Assembly (NCBI RefSeq): GCF_011078175.1
Contig: NZ_JAALCJ010000013.1
Coordinates: 1 to 55,363 of the forward strand
Length of the DNA stretch: 55,363 nucleotides
DNA from: Enterobacter cloacae
GTDB lineage: Bacteria > Pseudomonadota > Gammaproteobacteria > Enterobacterales > Enterobacteriaceae
Direction: 5' to 3'
A program made the position numbers and the translations under genes. A model generated the notes under the pieces. That model was not told where the DNA came from, did not search any database, and worked only from the letters and a program-made list of their open reading frames with translations. Positions 36,805 to 46,014 of this stretch are shown one piece after another; position 1 is the stretch's first letter; each line of letters opens with the position of its first letter.

Positions 36805-37940
36805 CAGAACACCCTTTTTCCCTGACGCCAGACGTGGTCGATATGAATATGCTCGCCTTTGCGGTGGGCCAGCACCAGATCTGCGCGTTTTCCTTCGGCA
36901 ATCTCACCGCGATCCTGAAGATTTAGCGCGGTGGCCGGGTTTTTCGTCACCAGGCGAATCGCCTGCGGCAGCGTAAAACGGTTCTCCTCGTCGTCTGCCA
37001 CACGGAATGCCGCGTCCAGCAGGCTGGCGGGGTAATAGTCAGATGAGAGGATATCCAGCAGGCCGAGCGAGGCGAGCCTGCTTGCCGCCACGTTGCCGGA
37101 ATGCGACCCGCCGCGCACGATGTTCGGCGCGCCCATCAGCACATTCATCCCGTGCTGACGCGACGCCTCTGCTGCTTCGAACGTAGTGGGAAATTCGGCG
37201 ATCACGCTGCCAAGCTGATGGGATTCACGCACATGATCGTGCGTGGCATCGTCATGGCTTGCCAGCGCAATGTTGCGGTCACGGCACATCGCGGCAATGG
37301 AGAGTCGATTCGGCTGCGACCACCGCGCCGCAAGCTGAAGCTGTTCCTCCTCGTAGCGCGCCATCTCGGCATCGTTGAGCGAATATTTGCCCTGATAGTA
37401 TTCGCGATACTTCTCGATGTTGGCGAACTGGCGCTGCCCCGGCGAGTGGTCCATCAGGGAGACCAGCGAGACAGGTTCGCGGCCCACCAGCTTTTCAAAC
37501 AGCGGCAGGGTGGTGTGGTGCGGCAGTTCACACCGCAGGTGCAGGCGGTGCTCGGCACGGTTAAGGCCACGCTTTTGCGTCTCTTCCACGGCGTTAATCA
37601 TCTTCTCCAGGTTTTCAAGCCTGTCGCCGCCGTCGCGCACGTCGCCGATCGCCACCGCGTCCAGCACCGTGGTAATGCCGCTGGCGACCATCAGCGCGTC
37701 GTGGCTGCTCATCGCCGAATGGGCGGGCCAGTCCACCTTCGGGCGCGGGGTGAAGAATTTGTCCAGATTGTCGGTATGCAGCTCAATCAGTCCCGGCAGC
37801 AGCCAGCCACCTCCACCGTCCATCGCTTCAGGCGCGCGGCTCCGGGTTTCGGCAAACGCGCGGATGACGCCGTCCTGGATTTCAACCGAGCCGTTCACCA
37901 CCTCGTTTTCCAGCACCAGCCTGACGTTATTGATAATCAT
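36804..37940 (-). CDS. phnM: PhnM, alpha-D-ribose 1-methylphosphonate 5-triphosphate diphosphatase
   Basis: An amidohydrolase-superfamily enzyme that removes pyrophosphate from ribose 1-methylphosphonate 5-triphosphate, making the substrate of the PhnJ reaction. 378 aa as in E. coli. The metal site includes [16 protein letters not shown] (HxD near residue 53), [11 protein letters not shown] later, and the C-terminal amidohydrolase tail [13 protein letters not shown]. It overlaps phnL upstream by four bases (ATGA) and phnN by one base. Confidence 0.96.
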   Translation of the reverse strand: MIINNVRLVLENEVVNGSVEIQDGVIRAFAETRSRAPEAMDGGGGWLLPGLIELHTDNLDKFFTPRPKVDWPAHSAMSSHDALMVASGITTVLDAVAIGDVRDGGDRLENLEKMINAVEETQKRGLNRAEHRLHLRCELPHHTTLPLFEKLVGREPVSLVSLMDHSPGQRQFANIEKYREYYQGKYSLNDAEMARYEEEQLQLAARWSQPNRLSIAAMCRDRNIALASHDDATHDHVRESHQLGSVIAEFPTTFEAAEASRQHGMNVLMGAPNIVRGGSHSGNVAASRLASLGLLDILSSDYYPASLLDAAFRVADDEENRFTLPQAIRLVTKNPATALNLQDRGEIAEGKRADLVLAHRKGEHIHIDHVWRQGKRVF

Positions 37941-38617
37941 ACGTTTGTCCCCATCGGGTGCAGTCTGTCCGCCACGCGATGGCGTACGGCATCGTCGTGG
38001 AAGATCCCGACGATCGCTGCGCCGCGCGCTTTGGCCTGTTCGATCAGTTCCATCACCGCTGCGCTGTTTTTACCGTCGAGCGAGGCGGTGGGTTCATCCA
38101 GAAGTAAAATCGGGTAATCGACGATAAAGCCGCGGGCGATGTTGACGCGCTGCTGCTCGCCGCCGGAAAAGGTCGACGGGGCGAGGTGCCACAGACGCTC
38201 CGGTACGTTGAGACGCGTCAGCAGGCTGGCGGCTTTAGCGGCGCAGGTTTCGCGCGGCACGCCGAGATCCAGCAGAGGCTGCATGACCACGTCCAGGGCG
38301 GAGATCCGCGGGATCACCCGCAGGAACTGGCTGACCCAGCCGATCGTCGAGCGGCGTACTTCCAGCACTTTGCGCGCGGGAGCCTGGACCAGATCGACCC
38401 ATTCATTGTTATGGCGAATATGGATATGGCCTTCGTCCGGCAGATAATTGGCGTACAGGGAGCGCAGTAGAGTGGATTTTCCGCTGCCGGAATGGCCATG
38501 CAGCACCACGCATTCGCCGTTGCTGACCTCTAACGAAGCGTTTTGCAGTACCGGCAGGCGGACGCCGTTTTGCTGGTGGAGCACAAAGGTTTTACTGACG
38601 TTTTGTACGTGGATCAT
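37937..38617 (-). CDS. phnL: PhnL, C-P lyase complex ABC-type ATPase
   Basis: An ABC-type ATP-binding subunit, 226 aa, of the C-P lyase system. PhnI, with PhnG, PhnH and PhnL, transfers the ribose triphosphate onto the phosphonate. Walker [13 protein letters not shown] (about residue 40), signature [15 protein letters not shown], and Walker [13 protein letters not shown] are present. Unlike phnK, it is separated from the upstream gene by about 107 bases containing a REP pair, so its translation must be initiated independently. Confidence 0.96.
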   Translation of the reverse strand: MIHVQNVSKTFVLHQQNGVRLPVLQNASLEVSNGECVVLHGHSGSGKSTLLRSLYANYLPDEGHIHIRHNNEWVDLVQAPARKVLEVRRSTIGWVSQFLRVIPRISALDVVMQPLLDLGVPRETCAAKAASLLTRLNVPERLWHLAPSTFSGGEQQRVNIARGFIVDYPILLLDEPTASLDGKNSAAVMELIEQAKARGAAIVGIFHDDAVRHRVADRLHPMGTNV

Positions 38618-38639
38618 GTTGGCCTCGTGGCATTTTCTT

Positions 38640-38716
38640 GCCGGGTGGCGCTTCGCTTACCCGGCCTATAAAGAGTGCAGTCCGTAGGCCGGGTAAGGCG
38701 TAGCCGCCACCCGGCA
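38640..38716. repeat. REP pair (BIME-like) between phnK and phnL
   Basis: GCCGGGTGGCGCTTCGCTTACCCGG is followed by the inverse unit TAGGCCGGGTAAGGCGTAGC...GCCACCCGGC. It is within the otherwise tightly packed phn operon; see findings. Confidence 0.92.
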
Positions 38717-38724
38717 ACACAACC

Positions 38725-39480
38725 TCAATTCTGCAATACGGATGACACCAGCAGCTGGGTGTACGGATGATGGGGATCGTCGAGTACGCGGTCGGTTAGC
38801 CCACTTTCCACCACCCGGCCCTGCTTCATTACCAGCAGACGGTCCGCCAGCAGGCGCGCAACGCCTAAATCATGGGTGACAATCACCACCGCCAGGTTCA
38901 GCTCCACCACCAGGCCGCGCAGCAGGTCGAGCAGGCGTGCCTGCACGGAGACGTCCAGCCCGCCAGTCGGTTCGTCCATAAACACCAGCTTCGGATGGGT
39001 AACGAGATTGCGGGCAATCTGTAAACGCTGCTGCATGCCGCCGGAGAAGGTGGTCGGCAGGTCGTCGATGCGCGAGGCGGGAATTTCAACTTCTTCCAGC
39101 CAGTGCTGCGCGGTGGTGCGGATGTTGCCGTAGTGGCGCGCGCCGGTGGCCATCAGCCGCTCGCCGATATTGCCTCCCGCTGAGACGTGGCGGCGCAGGC
39201 CGTCCATGGGGTGCTGGTGCACCACGCCCCACTCGGTGCGCAGCAGGCGGCGGCGCTCGGCTTCACTCATGCCATATAGCGACATGCCCTCATACAAAAT
39301 GTCGCCGTTCTGCGGCGTCAGGCGCGCGGAGATGGATTTCAGCAGGGTGGTTTTACCGGAGCCGGACTCGCCGACAATGCCCAGCACTTCGCCTGGCCAC
39401 AGCTCGAACGACACGTCGCTGAAGCCTTTGCCCGGCGCGTAAAGGTGAGTCAGATTGTTAACCGAAAGCAGCGGTTTCAT
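38725..39480 (-). CDS. phnK: PhnK, C-P lyase complex ABC-type ATPase
   Basis: The ATPase subunit that docks onto the PhnG2H2I2J2 core and is needed for phosphonate turnover, 251 aa. Walker A GESGSGKTTLLKS (about residue 36), signature FSGGMQQRLQIARNL and Walker B LVFMDEPTGGLDVSVQ are visible, the last of the dipeptide-transporter-like type. It overlaps phnJ upstream by four bases (ATGA). A REP pair follows its stop before phnL. Confidence 0.96.
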   Translation of the reverse strand: MKPLLSVNNLTHLYAPGKGFSDVSFELWPGEVLGIVGESGSGKTTLLKSISARLTPQNGDILYEGMSLYGMSEAERRRLLRTEWGVVHQHPMDGLRRHVSAGGNIGERLMATGARHYGNIRTTAQHWLEEVEIPASRIDDLPTTFSGGMQQRLQIARNLVTHPKLVFMDEPTGGLDVSVQARLLDLLRGLVVELNLAVVIVTHDLGVARLLADRLLVMKQGRVVESGLTDRVLDDPHHPYTQLLVSSVLQN

Positions 39481-40322
39481 TGGCTGTTCGCCTCGCTCTG
39501 TTGGCGGCAGTAATCAGTGTCGGAGCAGACAAACATCCGTTTGCCCGAGTCGTCCAGCACCACTTCATCCAGATAGCTATGTTTCGAGCCGCAGATGGCG
39601 CACGGCTCGTCCCACTCCTGTACCGTAAACGGGTGATCGTCGAAATCCAGGCTCTCCACACGGGTATACGGCGGAACGGCGTAGATGCGTTTTTCCCGTC
39701 CGGCACCAAAGAGTTGCAGCGCGGGCATCATGTCCATTTTCGGGTTATCAAATTTCGGGATCGGCGACGGATCCATCACGTAGCGGCCGTTCACTTTCAC
39801 CGGGTAGGCGTAGGTGGTGGCGATATGGCCGAAGCGGGCGATGTCCTCATACAGTTTGACCTGCATGATCCCGTACTCTTCGAGGGCGTGCATGGTGCGG
39901 GTTTCGGTTTCCCGCGGCTCGATAAAGCGCAGCGGCTCCGGGATCGGCACCTGGAAAATCAAAATCTGATCTTCAGTCAGCGGGGTCTCCGGAATGCGGT
40001 GACGGGTCTGGATCAGCGTCGCGTCTTCGGTTTTTTCAGTGGTGTTGACGCCGGTTACGCGCTTAAAAAAGTTGCGGATCGACACGGCGTTGGTGGTGTC
40101 GTCCGCCCCCTGGTCGATGACCTTCAGCACGTCTGCTTCGCCAATCACGCTGGCGGTGAGCTGAATGCCGCCGGTGCCCCAGCCGTAGGGCATCGGCATT
40201 TCACGACCACCGAACGGCACCTGATAGCCGGGGATCGCCACAGCCTTAAGGATGGCACGGCGGATCATGCGTTTCGTTTGCTCATCCAGATAGGCAAAGT
40301 TGTAGCCGCTTAAGTTAGCCAT
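39477..40322 (-). CDS. phnJ: PhnJ, C-P lyase radical-SAM-type subunit
   Basis: The catalytic C-P bond-cleaving subunit, alpha-D-ribose 1-methylphosphonate 5-phosphate C-P lyase, which uses a [4Fe-4S] cluster and S-adenosylmethionine, 281 aa as in E. coli. The C-terminal cysteines Cys241, Cys244, Cys266 and Cys272 lie in CAICGS and VCSDTDYC, matching the E. coli cluster and active-site residues. It overlaps phnI by eight bases upstream and phnK by four bases downstream, so it belongs to a coupled block phnG to phnK. Confidence 0.97.
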   Translation of the reverse strand: MANLSGYNFAYLDEQTKRMIRRAILKAVAIPGYQVPFGGREMPMPYGWGTGGIQLTASVIGEADVLKVIDQGADDTTNAVSIRNFFKRVTGVNTTEKTEDATLIQTRHRIPETPLTEDQILIFQVPIPEPLRFIEPRETETRTMHALEEYGIMQVKLYEDIARFGHIATTYAYPVKVNGRYVMDPSPIPKFDNPKMDMMPALQLFGAGREKRIYAVPPYTRVESLDFDDHPFTVQEWDEPCAICGSKHSYLDEVVLDDSGKRMFVCSDTDYCRQQSEANSQ

Positions 40323-41379
40323 TGGCGCGCTCCCGTTGCAGGCGTTTCAGCAGTTCCAGTTCGGCCTGGAAATCGACGTAGTGCGGCAGCTTGAGGTGCG
40401 AGACAAAGCCGGCGGCCTCAACGTTATCCGCGTGGGCCAGCACGAACTCTTCGTCCTGTGCCGGGCCGGAGACTGGCTCGCCGTAGTCCGGTGCCTGGAG
40501 CGCACGGTCAACCAGCGCCATCGCCATCGCCTTTCGCTCGCTCAGGCCGTACACCAGCCCATAGCCTCGGGTAAAGTGCGGGTCTTCATTCTCTGGCGCG
40601 ACAAAACCGTTGACCATTTCACACTCTGTCATCAGCATTTCGCCGACGTTCACCGCAAAGCCCAGCTCTTCCGGCACGATTTCGATGTCGAGATAACCGC
40701 TGCGGATCTCTGCCGCGAATGGGTGGTTACGCCCATAGCCGCGCTGCGTGGAGTAGGCCAGCGCCAGCAGATACCCTTCGTCGCCGCGCATAAGCTGTTG
40801 CAGGCGGGATGAACGCGAACAGGGATAGACTGGCGGCGTGCGGGTGATGTCATCCGGAGTGCTGCCGGTGTCCTCTTCCGCCTTTGCCAGCCCCTGGTTT
40901 GCCAGCAGGCTAAAGACGTGCGGAGAGGCGTCTTGTTCAGCGTCAGAGGCGCTGAGCTGGGGTGTTTCACCGTTCGCCAGCAGCGTAAAGTCCAGCAGGC
41001 GATGGGTGTAGTCGTAGGTCGGACCAAGCAGCTGGCCCCCAGGAATATCTTTGTACACCGCAGAAATACGGCGCTCTAATCGCATTTCCGCCGTATTCAT
41101 CGGCTCGCTTACCGCCAGCTTCGCAAGCGTAGTGCGGTAAGCGCGCAGCAGGAAGATGGCCTCCACGTTATCGCCGCTGGCCTGTTTCAGCGCCAGCGCC
41201 GCCAGCTCGCGATCCGCGATGCCGCCTTCGGTCATCACGCGGTCGACGGCCAGGTTTAACTGCTGTTCAATCTGGGCGACGCTTAGCTCGGGAAGCGCTT
41301 CTTCACCCCGGCGTCTGTGCTCCTGCAAGGCATGGGCAGCGGCGATCGCCTTCTCGCCCCCTTTAACGGCAACGTACAT
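40315..41379 (-). CDS. phnI: PhnI, nucleosidase subunit of the C-P lyase core
   Basis: The core-complex subunit that, with PhnG, PhnH and PhnL, joins the phosphonate to the ribose of ATP with release of adenine; 354 aa as in E. coli. The start [12 protein letters not shown] was chosen because GAGG lies eight bases upstream and it matches the known protein; the frame continues 40 codons upstream inside phnH and is not used. Family stretches visible are QLLGPTYDYTHRLLDF, PVYPCSRSSRLQQLMRGDEG and LPHYVDFQAELELLKRL. It overlaps the phnH stop by one base (TGATG). Confidence 0.96.
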   Translation of the reverse strand: MYVAVKGGEKAIAAAHALQEHRRRGEEALPELSVAQIEQQLNLAVDRVMTEGGIADRELAALALKQASGDNVEAIFLLRAYRTTLAKLAVSEPMNTAEMRLERRISAVYKDIPGGQLLGPTYDYTHRLLDFTLLANGETPQLSASDAEQDASPHVFSLLANQGLAKAEEDTGSTPDDITRTPPVYPCSRSSRLQQLMRGDEGYLLALAYSTQRGYGRNHPFAAEIRSGYLDIEIVPEELGFAVNVGEMLMTECEMVNGFVAPENEDPHFTRGYGLVYGLSERKAMAMALVDRALQAPDYGEPVSGPAQDEEFVLAHADNVEAAGFVSHLKLPHYVDFQAELELLKRLQRERANG

Positions 41380-41963
41380 CAGCACACCTCCACGTGAGTG
41401 GTTCGCGGGATCGCCAGCAGGCGTTCGCCACAGGTCAGGATCAGGTCGATACCGAGCGGGAAAGGGTGCGGGCGCTCGGTCAGCTCGTGAATGATGCATT
41501 CCGGCAACTGGGGCGCGACCATCCGTTCGTCGGCGATGCCTGCGCCCGTCAGGCGAAGCATGCGGCCGCCGCTCAGGCTGGAGACCTGCAAAATCAGAGT
41601 AGCGCTGGTTTCCGGTGCGACGGCGCTGCCTTCGCTCAGAGCGTTAAGCTGCTCGTGGCTGATCTGTTCGTCGGCCACGGCGAAGACCGCCTGTCGAGGT
41701 TGCTCAACCAGCGGGGCACCGGTGTGAAAACGCAGGTTCTGGCTGGCGATATCGTTCAGCAATGTGCCTGACAGCCACACCGGGGTGTCGTTGTCCGCCA
41801 GCGTCAGCAGCACGCTGGTAGAGGCGAGGTTCAGCGGCAGCCAGCCCTGTGAAAGCTGATGCAGGGAGACAATCACGCCCGGCTCGCTCATGGCTTTCAG
41901 CAGGCGACGGAAACTCTGTTGGGCATCCTGGACGGCCAGGGTAAAAGCAGGTTGAAGCGTCAT
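41379..41963 (-). CDS. phnH: PhnH, C-P lyase core subunit
   Basis: The 194-residue PhnH subunit, dimeric in the C-P lyase core (PhnG2H2I2J2) and essential for phosphonate use. Typical pieces are visible: an N-terminal [20 protein letters not shown] and the C-terminal [19 protein letters not shown]. It lacks a known catalytic motif of its own. It overlaps phnG by four bases (ATGA) at its 5' end and phnI by one base at its 3' end. Confidence 0.95.
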   Translation of the reverse strand: MTLQPAFTLAVQDAQQSFRRLLKAMSEPGVIVSLHQLSQGWLPLNLASTSVLLTLADNDTPVWLSGTLLNDIASQNLRFHTGAPLVEQPRQAVFAVADEQISHEQLNALSEGSAVAPETSATLILQVSSLSGGRMLRLTGAGIADERMVAPQLPECIIHELTERPHPFPLGIDLILTCGERLLAIPRTTHVEVC

Positions 41964-42412
41964 GCGTTGTCTCCGCGAACGAGCGTAAAGAAGTCGACCC
42001 GGCTGGTATTCACTTCGGCCTGACGCGCGGCAAGGCGTGCGGCGCGGTCAGCTTCCAGCGGGGCAATAAGGGTTTCCATTAACGTCTGAAAATGAGGCTG
42101 TTCCTGTAAAAGCGCGTCGATCGCTGCGCAGCGCTCGGCGTGCGTTTTGTTGCGCCCAAGTACGTAGCCGTAGCCCAGCGTGCCGCTTTTCAGGCGGATC
42201 ACCGCGCGGGTGAGGGTGGCATCGCCGGCGAAGAAGCGCTCGCCGGTGCCGCCCATGCGTGCCTGGATCTGCACCAGGCCGATCTCCGGCGCGCGGATCG
42301 TGTCGTAGTCCGGCGTCAGGCCGAGCGCGTTCATGCGGGCAGCCAGCGCATCAGGCTGGCTTTGGGCCAGCACGCGCATCCAGCGCTGACGAGTGGAGGT
42401 GTCGAAGTGCAT
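41960..42412 (-). CDS. phnG: PhnG, C-P lyase core subunit
   Basis: The first core subunit of the C-P lyase, 150 aa as in E. coli. The family pattern includes [20 protein letters not shown], an [20 protein letters not shown] core and [21 protein letters not shown]. It forms an intertwined dimer with PhnI in the core. The start codon directly abuts the phnF stop (one base after), and the end overlaps phnH by four bases. Confidence 0.95.
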   Translation of the reverse strand: MHFDTSTRQRWMRVLAQSQPDALAARMNALGLTPDYDTIRAPEIGLVQIQARMGGTGERFFAGDATLTRAVIRLKSGTLGYGYVLGRNKTHAERCAAIDALLQEQPHFQTLMETLIAPLEADRAARLAARQAEVNTSRVDFFTLVRGDNA

Positions 42413-43138
42413 TCAGTGCTCCATGGTAAATTCAATCATGTCGGCGCGGGTCAGGCTGACGGAGTATTCCGTTGCGTTGACGTCGCCGTCACGGTGGTTG
42501 AGGGTGCGCACGCAGAGCAGCGGGGCCATGTTGGGGATCTCCAGCACCTTGCTCTCTTTCGCCTGTGCGCGGCGGGCGCTGATGCGCGTCTGGGTGCGTT
42601 TGAGCGCGATACCCGTCGCGTCCACAAGAAAATCATGCAGGGAACCGCTGGCGAAATGTTGCAGCACGGGCCAGAGGGCGAGGTCCGCGAAGTAGTGGTC
42701 GATCTGACAGACCGCCACGCCGTTCACCCGGCGCAACGTGCGCAGGTGAACGACGTTGTCGCCCTCCTGAATCCCCAGCGCGTCCGCCACGTGGCGGGAG
42801 GCCGGGCGCAGGACAGACAGCAGCTTTTCGCTGGTGGGATGGCTGCCCTGATCCAGCAGGTTTTGACTAAAGCGCGCCTGGGCATTGAGCGGATAGTCGA
42901 ACGGGCGCATCAGCACCAGCACGCCCACGCCCTGACGGCGCTGCACCCAGCCGCGCTCGACCAGCTGGTCTATGGCGCGGCGCAGGGTGTGGCGATTCAC
43001 TTCATAGCGATCTGCAAGCTGTTGCTCGGCGGGCAGGTAGTCTCCGCAGCGGTAGTGCGTGCGCAGCTCCACTTCGAGCTTTGCCGCAATCTCTTGCCAG
43101 CGGGTCGGGTAACTGGTCGGATGTCTGGATAAGTGCAT
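42413..43138 (-). CDS. phnF: PhnF, GntR-family regulator of phosphonate use
   Basis: A 241-residue GntR/HutC regulator presumed to bind within the phn operon; in some bacteria PhnF represses phosphonate genes, while its role in E. coli is not clear. The winged helix (EVELRTHYRCGDYLPAEQQLADRYEVNRHTLRRAIDQLVERGWVQRR in total, about residues 20-66) is followed by a UTRA effector domain (from about 90). The start at MHLSRHPTSYP matches E. coli. A frame ATG eight codons earlier overlaps the phnE stop (ATGA) but lacks a ribosome site; a GAGG lies 11 bases before the chosen ATG. Confidence 0.93.
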   Translation of the reverse strand: MHLSRHPTSYPTRWQEIAAKLEVELRTHYRCGDYLPAEQQLADRYEVNRHTLRRAIDQLVERGWVQRRQGVGVLVLMRPFDYPLNAQARFSQNLLDQGSHPTSEKLLSVLRPASRHVADALGIQEGDNVVHLRTLRRVNGVAVCQIDHYFADLALWPVLQHFASGSLHDFLVDATGIALKRTQTRISARRAQAKESKVLEIPNMAPLLCVRTLNHRDGDVNATEYSVSLTRADMIEFTMEH

Positions 43139-43158
43139 ACAAATTAAAGCCTCGCTTC

Positions 43159-43938
43159 TCATATGAAGTGCTTACGCAAACGTTGAGAGAGGAAATCCAG
43201 CAGGCTGACGGTGATGATGATAAGCACCATCAGCGCGCAGGTTTGCTGGAACTGGAAACCGCGAATCGCTTCCCACAGGGTGACGCCGATCCCGCCTGCA
43301 CCGACCATGCCGACGACGGTGGCGGAGCGAACGTTGGACTCAAAGCGGTAAAGCGAGTAGGAGATCAGCAGCGGCATGACCTGCGGCAGGACGCCGTAGA
43401 GGATCTCTTCGATTTTGTTGGCGCCGGTGGCGCGGATACCTTCCACCGGGCCGGGTTCAATGGCTTCGACCGCTTCCGAAAGCAGCTTGGAGAGCACCCC
43501 GGTGGTGTGGATGAACAGCGCCATGACGCCCGCGAACGGACCCAGACCCACGGCCACCACGAACAGCATCGCAAAGACCATTTCGTTGATGGCGCGGCAG
43601 GCATCCATCAGGCGGCGCATCGGCTGGTAAACCCACCACGGCACGATGTTTTCCGCGCTCATCAGGCCAAACGGAATGGAGAGAATGACGGCAAGGGCGG
43701 TGCCCCAGACGGCAATTTGCAGGGTAATGGCCATTTCGCTGAGATAGTCCTGCCACTGGCTGAAATCCGGTGGGAAGAAGTCGGCAGCGAAGGTGGCCAT
43801 GTTGCCGGAATCTTTGAAGAGCAGCAGCGGATCCATTTCCGCGCCCTTCCAGGAGATAACCAGCACCGCCAGCAGGATGGCCCAGCTGATGAGCGAGAAC
43901 CAGCTGCGCTTCGGCGGCGGGAGGGTGATGGTTTGCAT
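43159..43938 (-). CDS. phnE: PhnE, phosphonate ABC transporter permease
   Basis: The membrane subunit of the PhnCDE phosphonate importer, 259 aa, with a BPD_transp_1 fold. Five to six hydrophobic segments are visible, with the EAA-like ATPase-coupling loop [23 protein letters not shown] (about residues 140-165). The frame is intact: the 8-bp duplication that makes E. coli K-12 phnE cryptic is not present here, so phosphonate uptake should be possible without reversion. A hairpin repeat pair separates it from phnD. Confidence 0.95.
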   Translation of the reverse strand: MQTITLPPPKRSWFSLISWAILLAVLVISWKGAEMDPLLLFKDSGNMATFAADFFPPDFSQWQDYLSEMAITLQIAVWGTALAVILSIPFGLMSAENIVPWWVYQPMRRLMDACRAINEMVFAMLFVVAVGLGPFAGVMALFIHTTGVLSKLLSEAVEAIEPGPVEGIRATGANKIEEILYGVLPQVMPLLISYSLYRFESNVRSATVVGMVGAGGIGVTLWEAIRGFQFQQTCALMVLIIITVSLLDFLSQRLRKHFI

Positions 43939-43960
43939 GTTGGCTCCTTTGATTTTAATT

Positions 43961-44040
43961 CCCTCTCCCTTGAGGGAGAGGGTGAGGGGGTAATGTGCGC
44001 GCTGATGCCCTCACCCCGGCCCTCTCCCACGGGGAGAGGG
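43961..44040. repeat. Inverted pair of CCCTCTCC hairpin repeats between phnD and phnE
   Basis: One copy (CCCTCTCCC-TTGA-GGGAGAGGG plus tail, 43961-43990) and one in inverse orientation (44008-44040, CCCTCACCCCGGCC...GAGGG) occupy most of the 112-base gap between the phnD stop and the phnE start. They could form a strong stem in the operon mRNA. Confidence 0.9.
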
Positions 44041-44050
44041 GGAAAAGAAA

Positions 44051-45067
44051 CTACTGCACCGCTTTATTCACGCTGGTCATGGCGCCGAGCGCGGCGGTCA
44101 GGCGGTCGAGATCGTCCAGCTGCGCCTGAATTTCCGACACTTTGCTGGTTTTCTCTTCTTCCTTCAGACCCTTGTTGTTCTTCACGCCCTGCATCTGCTT
44201 GAACAGCGCCAGCTGGCGAATCGGTACCAGCTGCAAATCGCTGGACGCGCGGAACGGTGCCCAGCCCAGTTTCTCCAGAACCGCTTTCTCTTCCGGCGTT
44301 TTGCCGTAGTTCATGAAGAAGTCGTACACCTTGTCTTTGGTGCTCTCGGAGAGGTTTTTACGCCAGACGATTGGATCGCCCGGGATCAGCGGCGATTTCC
44401 AGATCACCTTCAGTTCTTTCAGCTTGTCCGGCGCGGACGTTTTCAGCTTGTCGAGGTTTTCGGTGTTGTTGGTGGCAACATCCACCTGCTTGTTCGCCAC
44501 GGCCAGGGCGTTGGTTTCATGGCTGGCGTTGACCGTGCGTTTGAAGTCGCTGGCGGAGGCGTTGTTTTTCGCGAAGACGTAGTAGCCAGGGACGAGGAAG
44601 CCGGAGGTGGAGTTCGGGTCGCCGTTACCAAAGGTCAGATCTTTGCGTTTGGCGAGCATGTCGTTGAGGTTGTTGATCGGACTGTCTTTGTTGACGATCA
44701 GCACGCTCCAGTAGCCCGGGGAGCCGTCTGCCGCAACGGTCTGTGCAAACACCTGACCGTTGGCACGATCCACTGCTTCCATCGCAGAGAGATTGCCATA
44801 CCATGCGATATCCACTTTGTTGAAGCGCATTCCCTGGATGATGCCCGCGTAGTCCGGGGCGAAGAACGCATTCACTTTGATCCCCAGTTTGGTCTCCATA
44901 TCTTTCAGGAACGGTTCCCACTGCGGCTTCAGGTTTTGCTGTGATTCCGTCGAAATAATGCCGAAGTTCAGCGCTTTTTCCTGCTCTTCCGCATACGCCG
45001 GGCTTAACAGGGTGCTGATGCTGAACATGCTGGTAAAGGCCAGCGCGGCAACGGCTTTGTAGTTCAT
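44051..45067 (-). CDS. phnD: PhnD, phosphonate-binding periplasmic protein
   Basis: The solute-binding protein of the PhnCDE importer, 338 aa as in E. coli. A signal peptide (MNYKAVAALAFTSMFSISTLLSPAYAEEQ) precedes the phosphate/phosphonate-binding fold, with ALNFGIISTESQQNLKPQW at the start, ADGSPGYWSVLIV, and FGNGDPNSTSGFLVPGYY forming the ligand cleft. The start MNYKAV was chosen because GAGG lies seven bases before it; the ATG six bases earlier is only one base from GAGGA. Second gene of the operon, after phnC. Confidence 0.97.
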   Translation of the reverse strand: MNYKAVAALAFTSMFSISTLLSPAYAEEQEKALNFGIISTESQQNLKPQWEPFLKDMETKLGIKVNAFFAPDYAGIIQGMRFNKVDIAWYGNLSAMEAVDRANGQVFAQTVAADGSPGYWSVLIVNKDSPINNLNDMLAKRKDLTFGNGDPNSTSGFLVPGYYVFAKNNASASDFKRTVNASHETNALAVANKQVDVATNNTENLDKLKTSAPDKLKELKVIWKSPLIPGDPIVWRKNLSESTKDKVYDFFMNYGKTPEEKAVLEKLGWAPFRASSDLQLVPIRQLALFKQMQGVKNNKGLKEEEKTSKVSEIQAQLDDLDRLTAALGAMTSVNKAVQ

Positions 45068-45089
45068 TTCCATTCCTCGTTATGGGGAG

Positions 45090-45878
45090 TTATGCAGCCT
45101 GCGCGCGCTCTTCGACGCGGTTTACGCTGCGGTAGAGATGATCGAAACGTTCGTTATCAAACTGGTGGCTTGCGCCGTCGAAGAACACATGGCCCTGACG
45201 CAGGGCAACAATGCGCTCGCAGTAGCGCAGGGCGTAATCCACCTGATGCAGCGTCACCACCACGGTAATGCCGTCGTTCTGATTAATGTCGCGCAGGGTT
45301 TCCATCACGATGCGGGCGGATTCCGGATCCAGCGAGGCGATAGGTTCATCGGCCAGAATGATTTTGGCTTTCTGCATCAGGGCGCGGGCGATGGCGACGC
45401 GCTGCTGCTGTCCGCCGGAGAGCGTGGAGACGCGCTGGTGGGCGAAATGCGCCATGCCGACGCGGGTCAGCGCCTGTAAGGCTTCTTGCTTTTGGGATGG
45501 GGAGAACCAGCGCAGGCAGGTGCGCCAGAACGGGGTACTGCCGAGCGCGCCAATCAGTACGTTCTCGAGCACGGTCAGGCGGTTCACCAGGTTGAACTGC
45601 TGAAAGATATAACCCGTCTGGGCACGGCTTTTGCGAATATCGCTCGCCAGACGCCCCGCATGTTGCACGGTGTTACCCAGCAGTTCGACGCGGCTTTCCG
45701 GCGTTTTGTCACAGGTAATCAGGCCGCTCAAGTGACGAAGAAGGGTGGATTTACCTGAACCAGACGGCCCCAGCAGCGCCACCATTTCGCCCTGCTGGAC
45801 GGTCAGATCAACGGCATGCAGCGCCTTGTTGTGATGGAAGGTTTTGCTCAGTTTCTCGACGCGAATGACAGTGTGCAT
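45090..45878 (-). CDS. phnC: PhnC, phosphonate ABC transporter ATP-binding protein
   Basis: The ATPase of the phosphonate importer and first gene of the phn operon, 262 aa. Walker [14 protein letters not shown] (about residue 35), Q-loop in [14 protein letters not shown], signature [15 protein letters not shown] and Walker [16 protein letters not shown] are present. The upstream gap of about 136 bases carries the operon promoter, where a partial Pho-box-like match occurs. E. coli phn is induced by phosphate limitation through PhoB, so the same is expected here. Confidence 0.97.
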   Translation of the reverse strand: MHTVIRVEKLSKTFHHNKALHAVDLTVQQGEMVALLGPSGSGKSTLLRHLSGLITCDKTPESRVELLGNTVQHAGRLASDIRKSRAQTGYIFQQFNLVNRLTVLENVLIGALGSTPFWRTCLRWFSPSQKQEALQALTRVGMAHFAHQRVSTLSGGQQQRVAIARALMQKAKIILADEPIASLDPESARIVMETLRDINQNDGITVVVTLHQVDYALRYCERIVALRQGHVFFDGASHQFDNERFDHLYRSVNRVEERAQAA

Positions 45879-45916
45879 GTGCTGGGCCTCACGATAAATG
45901 TGGCCTCATGCTGGCG

Positions 45917-45940
45917 CATCAATATGACATTCAGGTTAAG
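45917..45940 (-). promoter_or_regulatory. Possible weak Pho box upstream of phnC
   Basis: On the minus strand CTTAACCTGAATGTCATATT contains one good 7-base half (ATGTCAT, compared with CTGTCAT), but the paired half is poor. It sits about 40-60 bases upstream of the phnC start. PhoB control is known for the E. coli operon; this site as the operator is tentative. Confidence 0.35.
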
Positions 45941-46014
45941 AGTAGGTTGCGGGAGTTTGAAGAGTTGAGGGGGATTTGATGACAGGCGGAGGCGAACCGC
46001 CCACCGCCCAAAAA

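Noticed and set aside
43139..43162. Longer start for phnF at 43162 overlapping the phnE stop.
   Set aside because: The eight added residues are absent in E. coli PhnF and no ribosome site precedes that ATG, although coupling through the ATGA overlap cannot be excluded.
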